From Pestalotiopsis fici W106-1 (taxonomy: Eukaryota > Ascomycota > Sordariomycetes > Amphisphaeriales > Sporocadaceae), in the NCBI RefSeq assembly GCF_000516985.1, contig NW_006917094.1, positions 682,001 through 746,000 of the forward strand: a DNA stretch of 64,000 nucleotides. Direction: 5' to 3'. A program made the position numbers and the translations under genes. Below, piece by piece: positions 24,670 to 36,400 of the stretch. Below the pieces are notes generated by a model, which saw nothing but the letters and a program-made list of their open reading frames with translations, ran no database searches and was not told the origin of the DNA. Positions within the stretch are counted from its first letter, which is position 1. The number at the start of each line of letters is the position of its first letter.

Positions 24670-25648
24670 TTAGGTTTCCTTGCCTCTCTTGGATCGCCGA
24701 ACTGGTCGCTCTGGTGAATCACGACGTGGCTCCTTTTTCCGTTTTGTGCTGCTCCTTCGTGAACCAACCTCGTCAACGGTCTTACTCTCGGCTGGAGTTT
24801 TGCCACTGGGGGCCTTTTTCGTAACCTTTGGCTTTTCCACTGCGGTCAAAGGCAAGGCCTCATCCTTCATAATTACATAGGCAACTTTCTCCACGGCGGT
24901 AGCGCTCACATTGAGCCTCTGGACCAGCGCCTGCGCCGCCTGGTTGAGCTCCGCGTACTCTTTGGGGTTGTACTTGATGGGGGCCTTTTGGCCGCTGCAA
25001 CAGAGCCACCAAAAGGCCTCGTCGGAAAAGAAAATGACACGTTCCGGGTCGTGGACGGAGAGCAAGAGAGACGCCGTGGCCGGGCCGATGCCCTTGAGCT
25101 TGCAAATGGCGGCGAGAGCAGCGGACGCGTCTTGTCCTTCGTCCCAGTACGCGCCCATGGCTTGCTGGATCGTGTCCGCGACCGTCCCTCCGTCGTTGGA
25201 GGATACTAGCTTCATGAGTGTGGGTCGGAATTTGCCATGGCGACTGTATATATGAATATCGTGAGATTTGATTAGCACATCGCGAATAACCCATCACCAC
25301 CAATGAAATGAGAGCAAGATGTTGATGATGATGTCTACCTACAGCTTCCAGTCTACGAGGGTTTTCACGTCATCGTGAGTCATGGTTCGCTTTGGGCTCT
25401 GGGAACGAAACTGTTCTGGAGCTTTTTCATAGCGGAACTCATCGAGCTCTGATAATGTCTTTTGTCCAGCCTTGGCTATATCATACTTGTGCGGTCAGCT
25501 TTCAGCAATGCCATACTGGATATGGTTACAAGGGCTCATGACGTGTTTTACTTGTTGATATTGACTCAATTAGAGCCGGGTATTTGTTTAAGAGATCTTG
25601 GAAGTCATCGCCAGAGATGTCCTCTGGACGTGGTTGGTTTTTGGTCAT
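24670..25648 (-). CDS. Unrecognised protein with helix-hairpin-helix motif
   Basis: I cannot name this family. Exons 25552-25648, 25343-25475 and 24670-25243 join in frame to encode 267 residues with introns of 76 and 99 bp. The start MTKNQPRPEDISGDDFQDLL precedes TMTHDDVKTLVDWKLRHGKFRPTLMKLV. The key feature is ICKLKGIGPATASLLLS at about 123-139, a GxG-type helix-hairpin-helix as in DNA glycosylases and other DNA-binding proteins, followed by DPERVIFFSDEAFWW. The C-terminus from about 215 is Lys/Arg/Ser-rich, with KRKKEPRRDS and RRSKRGK resembling nuclear localisation signals. A nuclear DNA-binding role is a reasonable inference. The Lys-Asp catalytic signature of the HhH-GPD glycosylases is not obvious, so I do not assign enzyme activity. 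Confidence 0.82.
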
Positions 25649-26303
25649 CTTGTTTGCTGCTTATGTTGGTAGTTGCCCAAGAAAGTTCAAGGTGTATATT
25701 CTTGTATGGTCTTGTTCAGTCGTGTTACTAGAGATTTTGTTACCGTGTTTCAATTATGCTCGTGTAAGGATTATTGATTGTACGAGTAAAGGTATTGTGT
25801 AAGTGAAGTATGAACTGTCGGTGGCCTCAAGTCCCAGTGACGAGTCAACAAAGCGGTTTTGTTTAGAATAGTAGTGACGGATCAGCCAGTCAGAGCAGCG
25901 GGTTTTTACAGAGATGCATTACGGTCTGGACAAGCCGGGCGCTATCATCGAGTGTGCGCGAGCCGATGAAACCCCCCACCAACACTGGAGTTGCCCGTTC
26001 CAGAACTTGGGAGGCCCGCCCAGGCTTGTTCACCTTAGTACGAAAATCAAGTCGGTCTGTTCCGCAGGTACGCTGTTCGGGAGCCACTCAGGGAGGGAGC
26101 GCAACAATTTTTAAGGGTCCCCAAATCCCCGCCGATCAGGAAAAGGAAAATCCCATCCTCTTTTTTTTTTGTCGTTTGTCTTCCCTTCTCCGTTTGCGCC
26201 GATCGTATCCTACCCGTACTCGACGACTATTGTCCGCCTCTCTTCTTGATCTCTTCAAGTTCCATTGATCGAACTCTTGGTTTCAATTCAACAATCATAC
26301 AAA
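25649..26303. other. Divergent intergenic region
   Basis: This 655-bp stretch separates the divergent helix-hairpin-helix and zinc-finger genes. A T10 run at 26161-26170 followed by CT-rich sequence looks like the core promoter and leader of the zinc-finger gene. No other feature is seen. Confidence 0.5.
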
Positions 26304-26850
26304 ATGGGTAACGTGAGTACAATACACCGCTCCTTTGCCCAGGAGTGCTGGCATCAGTGGTGATCAGCGCATCGCGGGGTAGTGTACGCTGTACATTTGC
26401 CCTTGATAGACCTTTGAAGCAGAAGAAACCACACGAGAAAGTCAACCGTGATCTAACATGTAAATTATAGGGAGCCAAGGCACAGCAGAAGCGTGAGCGC
26501 AACGCAAAGGACAGCAAGGTCGCCAAGTCGCAGCTGAAAGTGGTACGTCTTGCTCCGAGTCCATCTCGATCCCGGATGACCTGGGAAAAATGGAAGAAAT
26601 TATTCCCATCTTACATGCAAACTAACACTTTTTACAGAACCAGGCTGCCATGGACATCCAGTGCCAGATCTGCAAGTCGACGTTCCTCAAGACCACCCGT
26701 GCTCCCCAGTATGTGCAAACGAAACATCTTTAAACCCAAGGGATTCCAATTGCTGACACACTACTTTCTTTCATCAGGCTTGAACAGCACGCCCAGAACA
26801 AGCACAGCAAGGCGATTGCCGACTGCTTCCCCACCTACACTGCCAGCTAG
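26304..26850 (+). CDS. Small zinc-finger protein with 4F5-like N-terminus
   Basis: This 74-residue protein joins a basic 4F5/SERF-like N-terminus to a single C2H2 zinc finger, as in a small eukaryotic family that includes plant At2g23090-like proteins. Exons are 26304-26312, 26471-26542, 26638-26708 and 26778-26850; the first encodes only MGN. The N-terminal part reads GAKAQQKRERNAKDSKV. The finger is CQIC, twelve residues or so of KSTFLKTTRAPQLEQ, then HAQNKH, giving C-x2-C and H-x4-H ligands. The ending is AIADCFPTYTAS. Introns are 158, 95 and 69 bp, so over half of the gene is intron. Role is not firmly known; nucleic-acid binding is plausible. The exon chain is convincing because each splice restores family sequence. 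Confidence 0.88.
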
Positions 26851-27279
26851 AGCAATAATCGCACCAAAGATCCTTTGTTTACCGTGGGCATGGGGCTGTT
26901 CATGGGAAACTGTCTGCCAGACTCGGTGTGGAGCTGGTAAAATCAACTCAAGAGGAAATTCAAGGACCAGGGGGAAGAGGGAAGAAGCGAGCACAGCACG
27001 AGGCGTATCATTTGTGGCATTTCAGAGAAAGTAAACAGGGAAAGAGGCATACAAGACAACGAGCATTGATGTGACGAGTCTACGAGCAATATGAAGCTTT
27101 ACGCATTCCAAGAATGATTCACGAATCACTCAAAAACAAACCGTCTCCTTTACAGTCTATAGAAGCAGAGCAAGGATCGGATTTGCCCGTATTGGCTTGC
27201 TCGAGTCTGTGGATTATGGTCTTCTGTCTCCTATTTCTTCTAGGCAATCTTTTGCGCTTCCCTATGGCTTTAATCAGCC
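26851..27279. other. Convergent 3' intergenic region
   Basis: The zinc-finger gene and the dioxygenase gene converge across these 429 bases. Short frames are present on both strands but none resembles a protein. It should hold two 3' UTRs. Confidence 0.5.
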
Positions 27280-28718
27280 TCAATGACCAGCAGCGGCCCT
27301 CTCCTCCTTCTCCCGCTTCTCCCTCGCCAACTGCGCCCTGACGTCCCGCAGCAGATCTGGATACCACCTCTCGGCCACGTCCTGGTGACTCTTGACGCGG
27401 TTGCGCAGCGTCGCCTCGCCCAGGGTCTTGGAAGCGCCGCCGCTACGAAACGTAAACTCGACATCATCGAGGCGGCGGCCGCCCCCACCGGAGCGCGCGA
27501 GCACGGCGCGGCGCTGGTCCTTGATCTCGGCCGGCACCTCGCCGATGCCGACCGTCTCGAGCTCGTCAAAGGTGGCGTCGCCGCGCACGCCCTGGAAAAA
27601 GGGGATCGAGAAGCGCGACCCGGAGCCCGCGGCCGGGCTCAGGACCCGGTGCGTCGTCGAGACGCAGACGCCCGACGTCAGCGCCTCCATGCCCTGCCCA
27701 ATGGCCACGACCAGCGTCCCGTCCACCGGCGGGCAGTCGATCCACTCCCCGCGCGTGTTTTGCACCTGCAGGCCCCGGTGCCGACTCGCTTGCAGGAGGT
27801 AGCTCGTCAACATGCTGTCCTTGTGCGGTCCTACGCCCTGGTAATGGTCACTACTGTTTGTCGTCTTGTCTTGTCCGTCTAGTCCCAGCTCCGCCGCGTC
27901 TGGATACCGAACGACCTTGAGCTTGTGCTGCTGCTCGCTGCCGTCAAAGTAGCGGTCAAATGCCGTGGGAGGCAGACCAATGGCCTCGGCAATCAGCGAG
28001 GTAAAGGCGAGGCTGATCCGGCCCATGGACGCCATGTACTCGGTAAAGGCCGGGCGGAACCCCGGAAGCACCGCCGGCGACGGCCACTGGTTCGGCGCCA
28101 GGAGGTTGTGGTGGAGCGGAGCATCTGAGCTGGGGACTGGGTGTTCAGTGCTTACTGTTTTTCCCAATTGATAATTGATCTTGTCAGCCATGATGTTGAT
28201 ATACTTAATTGTAAAGGACAATCAACTTACGGTCAATCTGCTCTCGGTGGTCGACGGCGCCTGCGGTGATCTCGGCCGACAGTTGCGAATAACCAAGGAA
28301 TGACGGCGCATTCTTCATTTCAATTTTTAGTCTGGAAAATATTTATTCTTTAGTGGGACGTTCCATTGCAGATGGGCCAAATCGCACTCCCAAAAGAAGG
28401 CGAGAGCGTGAACTCGACTATTATAAAGCTTGGGAGTATGACGACCATGAAAGAAATTACACCCAGAATAAGCATATCGTGGTCTGGGAGTTTTGGAAAC
28501 AAGGAAAATAAATTATACTTTTCTTCCATTGGAATGTCAAAAAACCCCTTACCCTCCTGAATCACATTTGCAAAGAGCGCGTCGGATATGCCCACGTTCT
28601 TGAGGTACAGGAAACCGACTTCCAGAAGGGCATGTCGCAAGTCTGCCAGGAACGCCGGCTTGGTGGCCGGGTCGCTAGCCAGCGAAAGATCTAATAATGG
28701 TATCTCTTTGAAGGACAT
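27280..28718 (-). CDS. 2-oxoglutarate/Fe(II)-dependent dioxygenase, IPNS-like
   Basis: This is a soluble non-heme iron oxygenase of the isopenicillin N synthase / gibberellin oxidase-like superfamily. Exons 28519-28718, 28231-28331 and 27280-28154 give 391 residues; introns are 187 and 76 bp. The N-terminal DIOX_N-like part runs from MSFKEIPLLDLSLAS through VGFLYLKNVGIS to FFDIPMEEKLKIEMK. The catalytic domain provides His211 and Asp213 in VGPHKDSMLT and His269 in STTHRVLSP as iron ligands. Arg281 and Ser283 in GSRFSIPFF bind 2-oxoglutarate. The C-terminal tail from about 360 is a charged helix rich in Arg, Glu and Lys. All ligands are intact, so it should be active. Substrate is unknown: no biosynthetic cluster surrounds it. 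Confidence 0.92.
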
Positions 28719-29323
28719 GGTGAAAGCGAGAGCGAGAGATCAAACTCAAGGCGCCTTAATGAATGGAATCTGTTTACCCGGGTTAGTTGACTGTCAAGCC
28801 GATATCCTGGACGAGGGGAAGTATATCATTTACATGATAGTAGCAATGGCACGATGCCGATGAAATGACCACCTCTCAAAGTCAACCCTCTTGCCCTTGG
28901 TCGCGGTAAATGTGTCAAAATATCTTTTCAATTTTTTGGAATGAGTATGATCTTGTCTAAATCCGATGCCTGAGCCTCCAACTACGATTGGTGATTGCCG
29001 ATGGCGTAATCCCTAGATCGGCTGCTCTGCCCCACCTGACGGCTATTCGATATTCGTTCCTCTTGGTGGTTCGCTGCCGCCTCGCCTCCATTTGTACACT
29101 GAACAAATATCACTTGATTTCCCCTTGGCTCTTGCTATTGTGACTTGCGCTGTAGCATAACCAACTCCTAGTAACCACGAGTAAAACAATACTCATGGCC
29201 GTGCAAATATGAAAACTATCCCTGCCTAGTATTCTTGGACATGGATAGATATGCCAGCTCGTATTGCTTGGAACCCGTTTCTTCTTCTATTTTTTCTCTT
29301 CTCGAGGACTTCGCAAACCAAAT
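28719..29323. other. Intergenic region upstream of the dioxygenase gene
   Basis: These 605 bases contain the dioxygenase promoter and the 3' flank of NAN1. I see no gene, RNA or repeat. Confidence 0.5.
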
Positions 29324-32300
29324 TTATTGCGACTTTGCCGTAAACAGTTTGGTCACCTGGTAAAACATATCCTCGATGGGAGGCATAGCAAATGGCGGTG
29401 CAGCATCGAACAACTCTGCAAGCTTTTGAGGCGGAACCACCACGGGAGAAGAATCCTCGTCTTCCTCCATGGCATCCTCGACAACGTCCTCCATTTCCTC
29501 ATCGCTGGCAGCATCGTCCTGTTCTTCGTTCACAATAGCGATCACGCCAGATTCTTGGCTCTTGTCGACTTCTGTCTGATCCAGGTCGATGTCTGCTAAT
29601 GATTGAGCCACCGCCACGGATGTAGCGTCATTGCTCTGAGTGATTGAACAAACTTGGGCAGATGCATCCAGCACCAGGTAACCACTTGAACCAGGTGTCG
29701 TAATCAAAGAGACTACTGGTTGCGAGAATTGCTGAATGAATTCGGGTTCCGACTGATCAGCATTGAAAACAGCAACTTCGGATTTGATGACACCAAGTCT
29801 GTTCTGGTTCGAAATAGCGACGGCAAAACTGCGAGAAGGATAATCAACTGCAAGCTGCGACAGCGCCTGTACCGGTGATCCACTTGTCTCGGAGCTAAGC
29901 TGAATGCCATAGACCAACTCGTCCTGCACAATGTCGTAGACAACAAGGTCCTGTGACAACACGACAAGCTGAGAGGCAAGAACGCGAAGACTCTGAATCT
30001 GGCCATTAATGAGGCCATCCAGTGAGTCAACAATTGCGCCAGAGTTGACATCGACAAGGTAGACTGCGGACTCGGCACCATTCTGAAAGGCACAGGCCAG
30101 CATGGAACCATCCTCGGAGAACGAGACGGCACCGCTACGTTGTCGTGGTGCCTTGACTGGCACGACATTGGAGTCGGCAAGTGCCTTGTTCTCCTGGAGA
30201 TGGATCGTGTTGACACAAGTCCAGCTCTCCAGCCCCCGTCCTGTTCGGCTTTTGACTACGATTCCATCACGCTGTCGAATGGCGGGCCGCCACAACCTTA
30301 GAACTCCATCCTCACCTACAGTGGCGAATGTATGTGAGGTTGGATCTGCTGCCAGGTCAAGGACGCGCTCATCACGCCCAGTGTAATGTGGAGCATTGAT
30401 ACGGGCAACTAATTCGAGGCTCTGGCCGTCAGCTGAAGCACTCCAAAACTTGAGGAACACCTCGAGTCTGTCGGATGGTGTGCTTTCAAGGACTTCAGTG
30501 TCCCTTGAAGGCGGTTGCCACTCGTCTACAGTTGCCAGCCACTTTGCATCGTGGGAGTAGGCCATATGAGCAACTCGTGGTTCTGTGATGGGGAAGCCCT
30601 TTGAAGTCGTATTTACGTCTGTTGGGTGAGTGCGGGTAATCGCCTGCTTGCTAAGACCCTGCATTGTGCTCAGGTCCACGGTCTGGAGGAGTGGCATGGA
30701 CGGCATGGCGCCAGCAGGAGCGCCTTGTTGCCCGTTGCCGACACATAGGAGCAGGCGTGTGCGATCCTTTGGGTCAATGATTGCTGGTATCCTGGAAACT
30801 GTTCCCTGGTCCTCAGCGTAACCAATTCTCCTGACAAAGTTGTCTTTCGAAGGCGGTCGGGGAGTAACAAGGGACTGAACGCCGGAAATGTAGGTGGTGG
30901 GTTTCATTTCAGCAGTTGTCATGATCATGGTCGAATTGTCCCCAAGGTGAATGACATAACTCGATCCTCTAGCAGAAATGACAATATTTTCTATAGTGGC
31001 CGTCAGATGTGGCAGAACGTCGATCTTCTGGGTATCCAATTGCCATTGAACCAAGACAGACTCTGAGCCACCAGAGATGATATAGTTTCCTGTGAATCGT
31101 ATTAGCTAGCTGACAACGCAGATGATGAGCAATCAACGTACCATCCTGGGACCATTTGACAGCGTGTACGGCCTTTCGGTGCCAGTGGTATTTACGAGGT
31201 TGCAGGGAAGCGCCCCGGCCAGCCTTTTGCAGATATCTCAGCTGGGGCAAAAGATCATTGTAGTAGTAAATCGATCCGCGAGCACATCCAACAACAACTT
31301 CCATAACAGGCTCGTCTCCAGTCTGCTGTTGCGATTTTCGGCTGAGGTGAATGCGCTCGGCGACACGGAGATCGATACAAGTGATTTCGTCGGGGCAATC
31401 GAGAACATAGAACTCGTAAGACAGCTCCTTGATAGAGGGGATGGTGCTCGTGCTCAAGGAACCAATCAAAATGTTGTTACGGGAAGAAGCCGCCAAAGAT
31501 GAACCATTGTTCATAGACTTGAGATTCTCGATGATTTCACCACGGGATAGAATGGTCTTTTTGTTCTTGATCATCATATCCTGTACGTAGCATGCCACCA
31601 CGTGCCAAGTCTCGTTGGCCAGAATAGAGACAAAGGGGACGTCGATGAGGCGATTCTTCATGAGCATGGGTGCTACCGTGAGATCGGTAAGCACAATGCA
31701 GTCGAGTTGAATGGACTTGTCGAAACCGATGCCAGCTACCCAATCACCCTGCCATATCCGACCGGTTGAAGATGCAATCCAAAGGAGGTTTGGTGAGGTT
31801 GGCGATAGGGAGATGGCCACAACACGCTCATTCGATTTGGCGGAAAGATCCAGAGTAATTTTCCGGAACAGGAGCGAATCGGTGGCAGAATAAATCTGGA
31901 CTGAGCTGGTGTAGGGTATGATCAGGTGTCTGCAAACGTATTTGATTAGTACTTGATACAGATGAGACCTTGCGTAGGATGCCTTACCGATCATCGCTGG
32001 TCAATATGGGGTCGATATCCAGCATCCTGCCGCCCACGGACTGGGACACCTTCCACGAGGAGGGATCCTGCTTCCTAGCTATTTTGTTCGCCTTTTGCTG
32101 CGCCTGCTTCACCTCGTGCGCTTTTCTTTCGACAAGAGGGGATTCATGGCCAACACCATTCTGTTCGTTTGGCTCCGACACGGGCGAGCTCTCTCGGACG
32201 GACGCAATCAATTCTCTGCCCTTGTTCTTGAGCTTGTCTCGCTTGGTTCGCTTGCTCTTGCTGTACTCGTCGGCCTCGCGCTTCCTCTTGCTTGCCGCCT

Positions 32301-32396
32301 TGGCCTCCTGCGAATTGGTCAGAGATGCGCCCTGGGTTTGGGTCATTGTGAAGACTCTTGCGAGGTACTCACGTCAATTGTCGTGCTCGGTGCCAT
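29324..32396 (-). CDS. NAN1: U3 snoRNP WD-repeat protein Nan1/Utp17 (WDR75)
   Basis: This nucleolar WD-repeat protein belongs to the t-UTP (UtpA) part of the small-subunit processome, linking rDNA transcription to pre-18S processing. Exons 32373-32396, 31988-32307, 31142-31929 and 29324-31089 give about 965 residues. The first exon encodes MAPSTTID; I chose the acceptor before 32307 (65-bp intron with a CTGAC branch site) over one 24 bases upstream, which would leave only a 41-bp intron. A basic region with KRKREADEYSKSKRTKRDK precedes the propellers. WD-like units include HRKAVHAVKWSQDGNYIISGGSESVLVQWQ and TFATVGEDGVLRLWRP. An acidic stretch (DDAASDEEMEDVVEDAMEEDED) precedes the end, followed by the family's PPIEDMFYQVTKLF. 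It diverges from RPB10, with 645 bp between. Confidence 0.95.
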
Positions 32397-33041
32397 TTTC
32401 GGTCAGAGGCAAAAGTCGAGAGTCACTCCAAAGTCAAACAGGCGGGCGAGCAAAGCACCTAGTATAAACTACACTGGCGATTGCCTTGAACTTTTGGAGG
32501 ACTCAAAAAAAAAGTTCCAGGACCTAGGAGCGATAAGCCCCACAACTGTCGCGATAAGACATTCAGCGACTTTCTTAGTGCTTTGTACCTCTGCTACGAG
32601 GGGCTACATCCGTAGGCGGGTACATTTTTTTTTTCGAGAATGAATAATAGTTCTGGTTTGGATTCTTTGTTATAAAGCAAAGGGGATCATTCCGTAATGA
32701 TGGATTTCTGATATATGCTATTTTCTATTCTCATTATGGTCCAATCAAGTGGAGAGCCATAGAAAAAAAAAATAGTATGTATCTTGTTCTGAGCATTTGT
32801 TCTGGTACGTGGGTTGCTAGCAAATGCGAACACGTGCTGATTGGCCCATTTTGGCCAGTCGTCCCGCCTCCAGGAAGGCTGCTGCTGCGATCCTAAAATT
32901 TTGGAGAGCCTCAATTCCTGCCATTCATCCAGCCAATTCTTTGTTGCGAACAAGGCCACCACCCGTCCATCTCCACCTTGTAGCTGTCGCAACTCGTCAA
33001 GGCATCAAACAAACGATATTTAATCGCTTCTCATCGGCAAA
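32397..33041. other. Divergent promoter region, NAN1 / RPB10
   Basis: Both flanking genes serve ribosome production, so shared regulation is possible. CTCATCGG at 33030-33037, just before the RPB10 ATG, is one base from the reverse complement of the PAC core GCGATGAG known from yeast ribosome-biogenesis promoters; a single near-match is weak evidence. Several A or T runs of about nine bases occur. No gene is seen. Confidence 0.45.
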
Positions 33042-33445
33042 ATGATTATTCCAATCCGCTGTTTCTCGTGTGGCAAGGTATGGAAGACACGAGGGAAGTA
33101 GCCCCTACATTCGAGATGCTAACGCGACTGGCAGGTCACCGGTGACCTGTGGGAGAGATACCTGAAGCTCGTGGATGACGGCGCGACGGATGGGTTCGTA
33201 TCATCCCACCTCCCGAACCGCATTGCGCAATACTAACCTGGACATGACAGTGAGGCCATGGACCAGCTCGGTCTCAAGCGTTACTGCTGTCGCCGCATGA
33301 TCATGACGCACGTCGATCTGATTGAGAAGCTCCTCAAGTAAGACTTTCCACCAAAACAATGCACAACAGACGAGGCGCTGACCCTGGAAATAGGTACACC
33401 CCCGAGGGACGACACGAGAAGAAGGTCACACTCCACCGTGGCTAG
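33042..33445 (+). CDS. RPB10: RNA polymerases I, II and III subunit Rpb10 (ABC10-beta)
   Basis: This is the small zinc-binding subunit shared by all three nuclear RNA polymerases and needed for assembly. Exons 33042-33077, 33135-33193, 33251-33337 and 33394-33445 give 77 residues, slightly longer than the 70 of yeast. The invariant N-terminus [19 protein letters not shown] carries Cys7 and Cys10. The second pair, Cys44 and Cys45, is in [20 protein letters not shown] is also characteristic. The last residues, [13 protein letters not shown], are typical of filamentous fungi. Introns are 57, 57 and 56 bp, unusually uniform. All zinc ligands are intact. Confidence 0.98.
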
Positions 33446-36400
33446 ACGATGGCTGCGCAACAGTCGCGCTGACCAAGACGGGCGCGAGACACTCGGAAAA
33501 TCCTGCATCATACAATGGCGTTAGGCGAAGCGATTTTGAAATATGGCGTTTAGGGGCATTTGACATCACTTCCTCCCGAATAAGAGAGCTACACGTATGA
33601 GATTGTATCGGAAGGCCATGCCAGCAAAATCTACATGGAACAGGCATAGAAAGGTCGAAAAGGGCTGAGTAAGGCATACTGCACACCAATTTTCTCAGAG
33701 GCCTACCTCGCCGGCCGCGGTCTAGATGAAGGTCACAGGAAAATTAGATCACTAGATTTCTGGAAGGGGGCGTCTGTTGTTGAGCAGTGTGCAGCGCGCT
33801 TATCAGTCGATATAGCCGCGTATTGCTTTGCAGGGCTCAACAAGGGATCAACACACACATCAACAAAACAAATCTTGCAGCCGACATCAGATTTGAATCA
33901 TGTGACCGTGGCATGTGTTGGCAAAGCGACTCACGGCCGTCTCTTGGCTGGAAGTTGGTACCAACAAGCAACAAGCCATGCACCATTCTCCATCCGTAAA
34001 GTATGGGTACTCTATGGACTCATCACGGCGCTTGGAGGCACAGACACATGCTACGTGGTTAGATACGCTTTGTTGTGCATAGACGAGCAGATGGGTGCCA
34101 CACTTGGCCAGGGATAAATGCAAATATGATCAACAACTTGATACGACAATTGGTCATAACGGATATAGGATATATCATAGCACCGTGACAAAGAACCAGG
34201 ATGCATCCGTCCAAGCACATGTGGTTCTTCGTTCATGTGAATGATGAATACCTTGATCGCCCACAATCGTGCTAGTCGGTGGTTATGAACCAAATTTCGA
34301 CCTCGTAAATGACCAGAGAAGGATGCTGCATCGACTGTGTGCTTAGCTAGTCAGGTTTCCCTCGCATGTCTTCAACCAACATCATGCCTGAATGGCTAGC
34401 TAATCCCCTGCCATGTCGTTCTGGAAAACCAAAAAGGAAAAAATATGGAAGAAAAGATATACTCTAGCCATTATCACCAGGATATCCTTCCGTCGTACAA
34501 CTCACCATGCACCCGACAGTCTGGAACCAATGACAACTGGTTAGTTGCGAGAAGCCAGTCCCTATGCAGCGTAGAAAGCTCCTACCGAGGTGCTAAGTAG
34601 TAGGTGATTGATGCTTGTAAATCACATTCCTCGGATGCTTCTCCACTTTGTGCACTGCGCTTGAGATTCCAACAGTCCAGCTGCATGTCTTTATCTGCCG
34701 AGCTAGTATGGTACGGGCGCCTATTGCACCATTTCTATGGCACGCCGTTTTCCGCACAACAGATTCTTCTTGTGTGTTTTTCTTTTCTTTTCTGGTTCAA
34801 CTCGATTTCTAGTATTGGATTTCCCAAAGCCTTGAGGTGCATGCATAGTATTCCTACTGCCAAGCGTTGAAGCACGTCGCTATCGAGACAACCTGGCATC
34901 CGAAGCTTGACCACGCCTGTTGGAGACTGTATCCAGCTAAGATGTGATCATACAGAGTAGCGCATCTTTCTTTCTCTTTATCAAAGTGACTAGACTAGCT
35001 ACGAATCCTCTGAACAAAAGAAATGCTGCCATGTGCGAGTAGGTGCTTGCAGTCGATCCTTTGCCTACCCCAGCCTTATCAAAAAATGCCCAAAAAGCTT
35101 GGTGCCTCTCTGGCATCCTACTGGTCATCTCGCTTGACTGGGTATTCCTAGTTCCATCCTGTCTGTCGGTGAAAGATGCCCTGGAGTGGAGAGTTGAGCA
35201 ATGACAACTACCGACTGATGGGTCAAAAGTGTCAAGAGAGGCTGGGGCCACTTGAAAGCTCAGTCTTTGGATTCCTCGATAGCTCGCAAAGAACCACTCA
35301 ACATCTCTTCAAGGAGCGGGATCACCGTATTCTAGCAAGCGCGGGTAAGCCACGGAGCAGTTGGCTGCGCAAGCGGCTTGCCGTACCACGGAGACGTCTC
35401 ATGGTCCTACTCCAACGCAAGACCAAAAGAACTGCCTTACAGTGCCTTGCAGAAGTGCAGTCTCTCGGCCGTCCAGACTACTTGGTTCGGCCGGGCTGAA
35501 TTGTACATACATATTCCGTACGTACTAGATGATGATACCGCTCCTAGTACGAGCATCACGGCTGGTATGCGCCAAAGTTGAAGTCTGGCATATGTCTGCG
35601 AGCGACCTTGGTGCAACTGGGCCGTTTGACGAGCGTCTTATCGAATCTGCTTGGTCTCATGCTGCTTACACCGAAGCACGAAAAGCAATGTTGCGGCCAA
35701 AAATCAAGTCTTATTTGACTGACAGCACAATGGTGGACGCACTTACACATTCACACCACTCTCAAAAGTCGTATTATTCCCAATAAAGAGTCGAGAATCG
35801 AGTAGCACTGAAGTGTGTTGCTGACTTGGCCCCCACGGCCTGGGTCAGGTATTTCTTTTAGTGCTTAGAGCCTTGTTCGCAATCGACGATTTCTTCATGT
35901 CATGAAAACGAGAGAAACCAGCTCTCATTCGCCGGAGCGAGTGCATTCGTTTGTAAGATGTCATGGATTCTTTAATCATTTGCAGAATATTGGTATTATG
36001 GGTGAGATTCACAAGTTTCGTGGCTTTTGATTGTAGACTTTCAGTTCTCAGTGACTGTCATGGCCCCCCCCCCCCCCCCCCCCGGGGAACCGGCCTGAGA
36101 AACGCTACTTCCCCGAACCGGAAGGCACTCCGGTCCCCTCCTGCGGGTCAAGGTAGCCTCTGTTAAAAAAGCGTGAACCAGATTGTCGGAACTTCCTGGT
36201 TAAGCGGGCAAAATACTGCTGCAGGACTTTGCCTTGTCAAGTTCCTCCATTGAGCTTTTGACTCATCGTTTTCAGGCGTTCATCACAGAGTCAACGTACA
36301 GCAAAGAGCCAATTAAGTCCTAACAGGAGAGACAATTATGTGGATCTCCGACTATATTCTTGCGATAGTGCTGGATTGGCTCGGGCTAGCTATCTAGTAC

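Noticed and set aside
27283..27882. 199-codon plus-strand frame
   Set aside because: Antisense to the C-terminal exon of the dioxygenase.
27280..28718. A secondary-metabolite cluster around the dioxygenase
   Set aside because: Neighbours are housekeeping genes; no synthase, transporter or pathway regulator is adjacent.
34604..35499. Short plus-strand frames in the intergenic region
   Set aside because: No recognisable motif, no plausible splicing to longer products.
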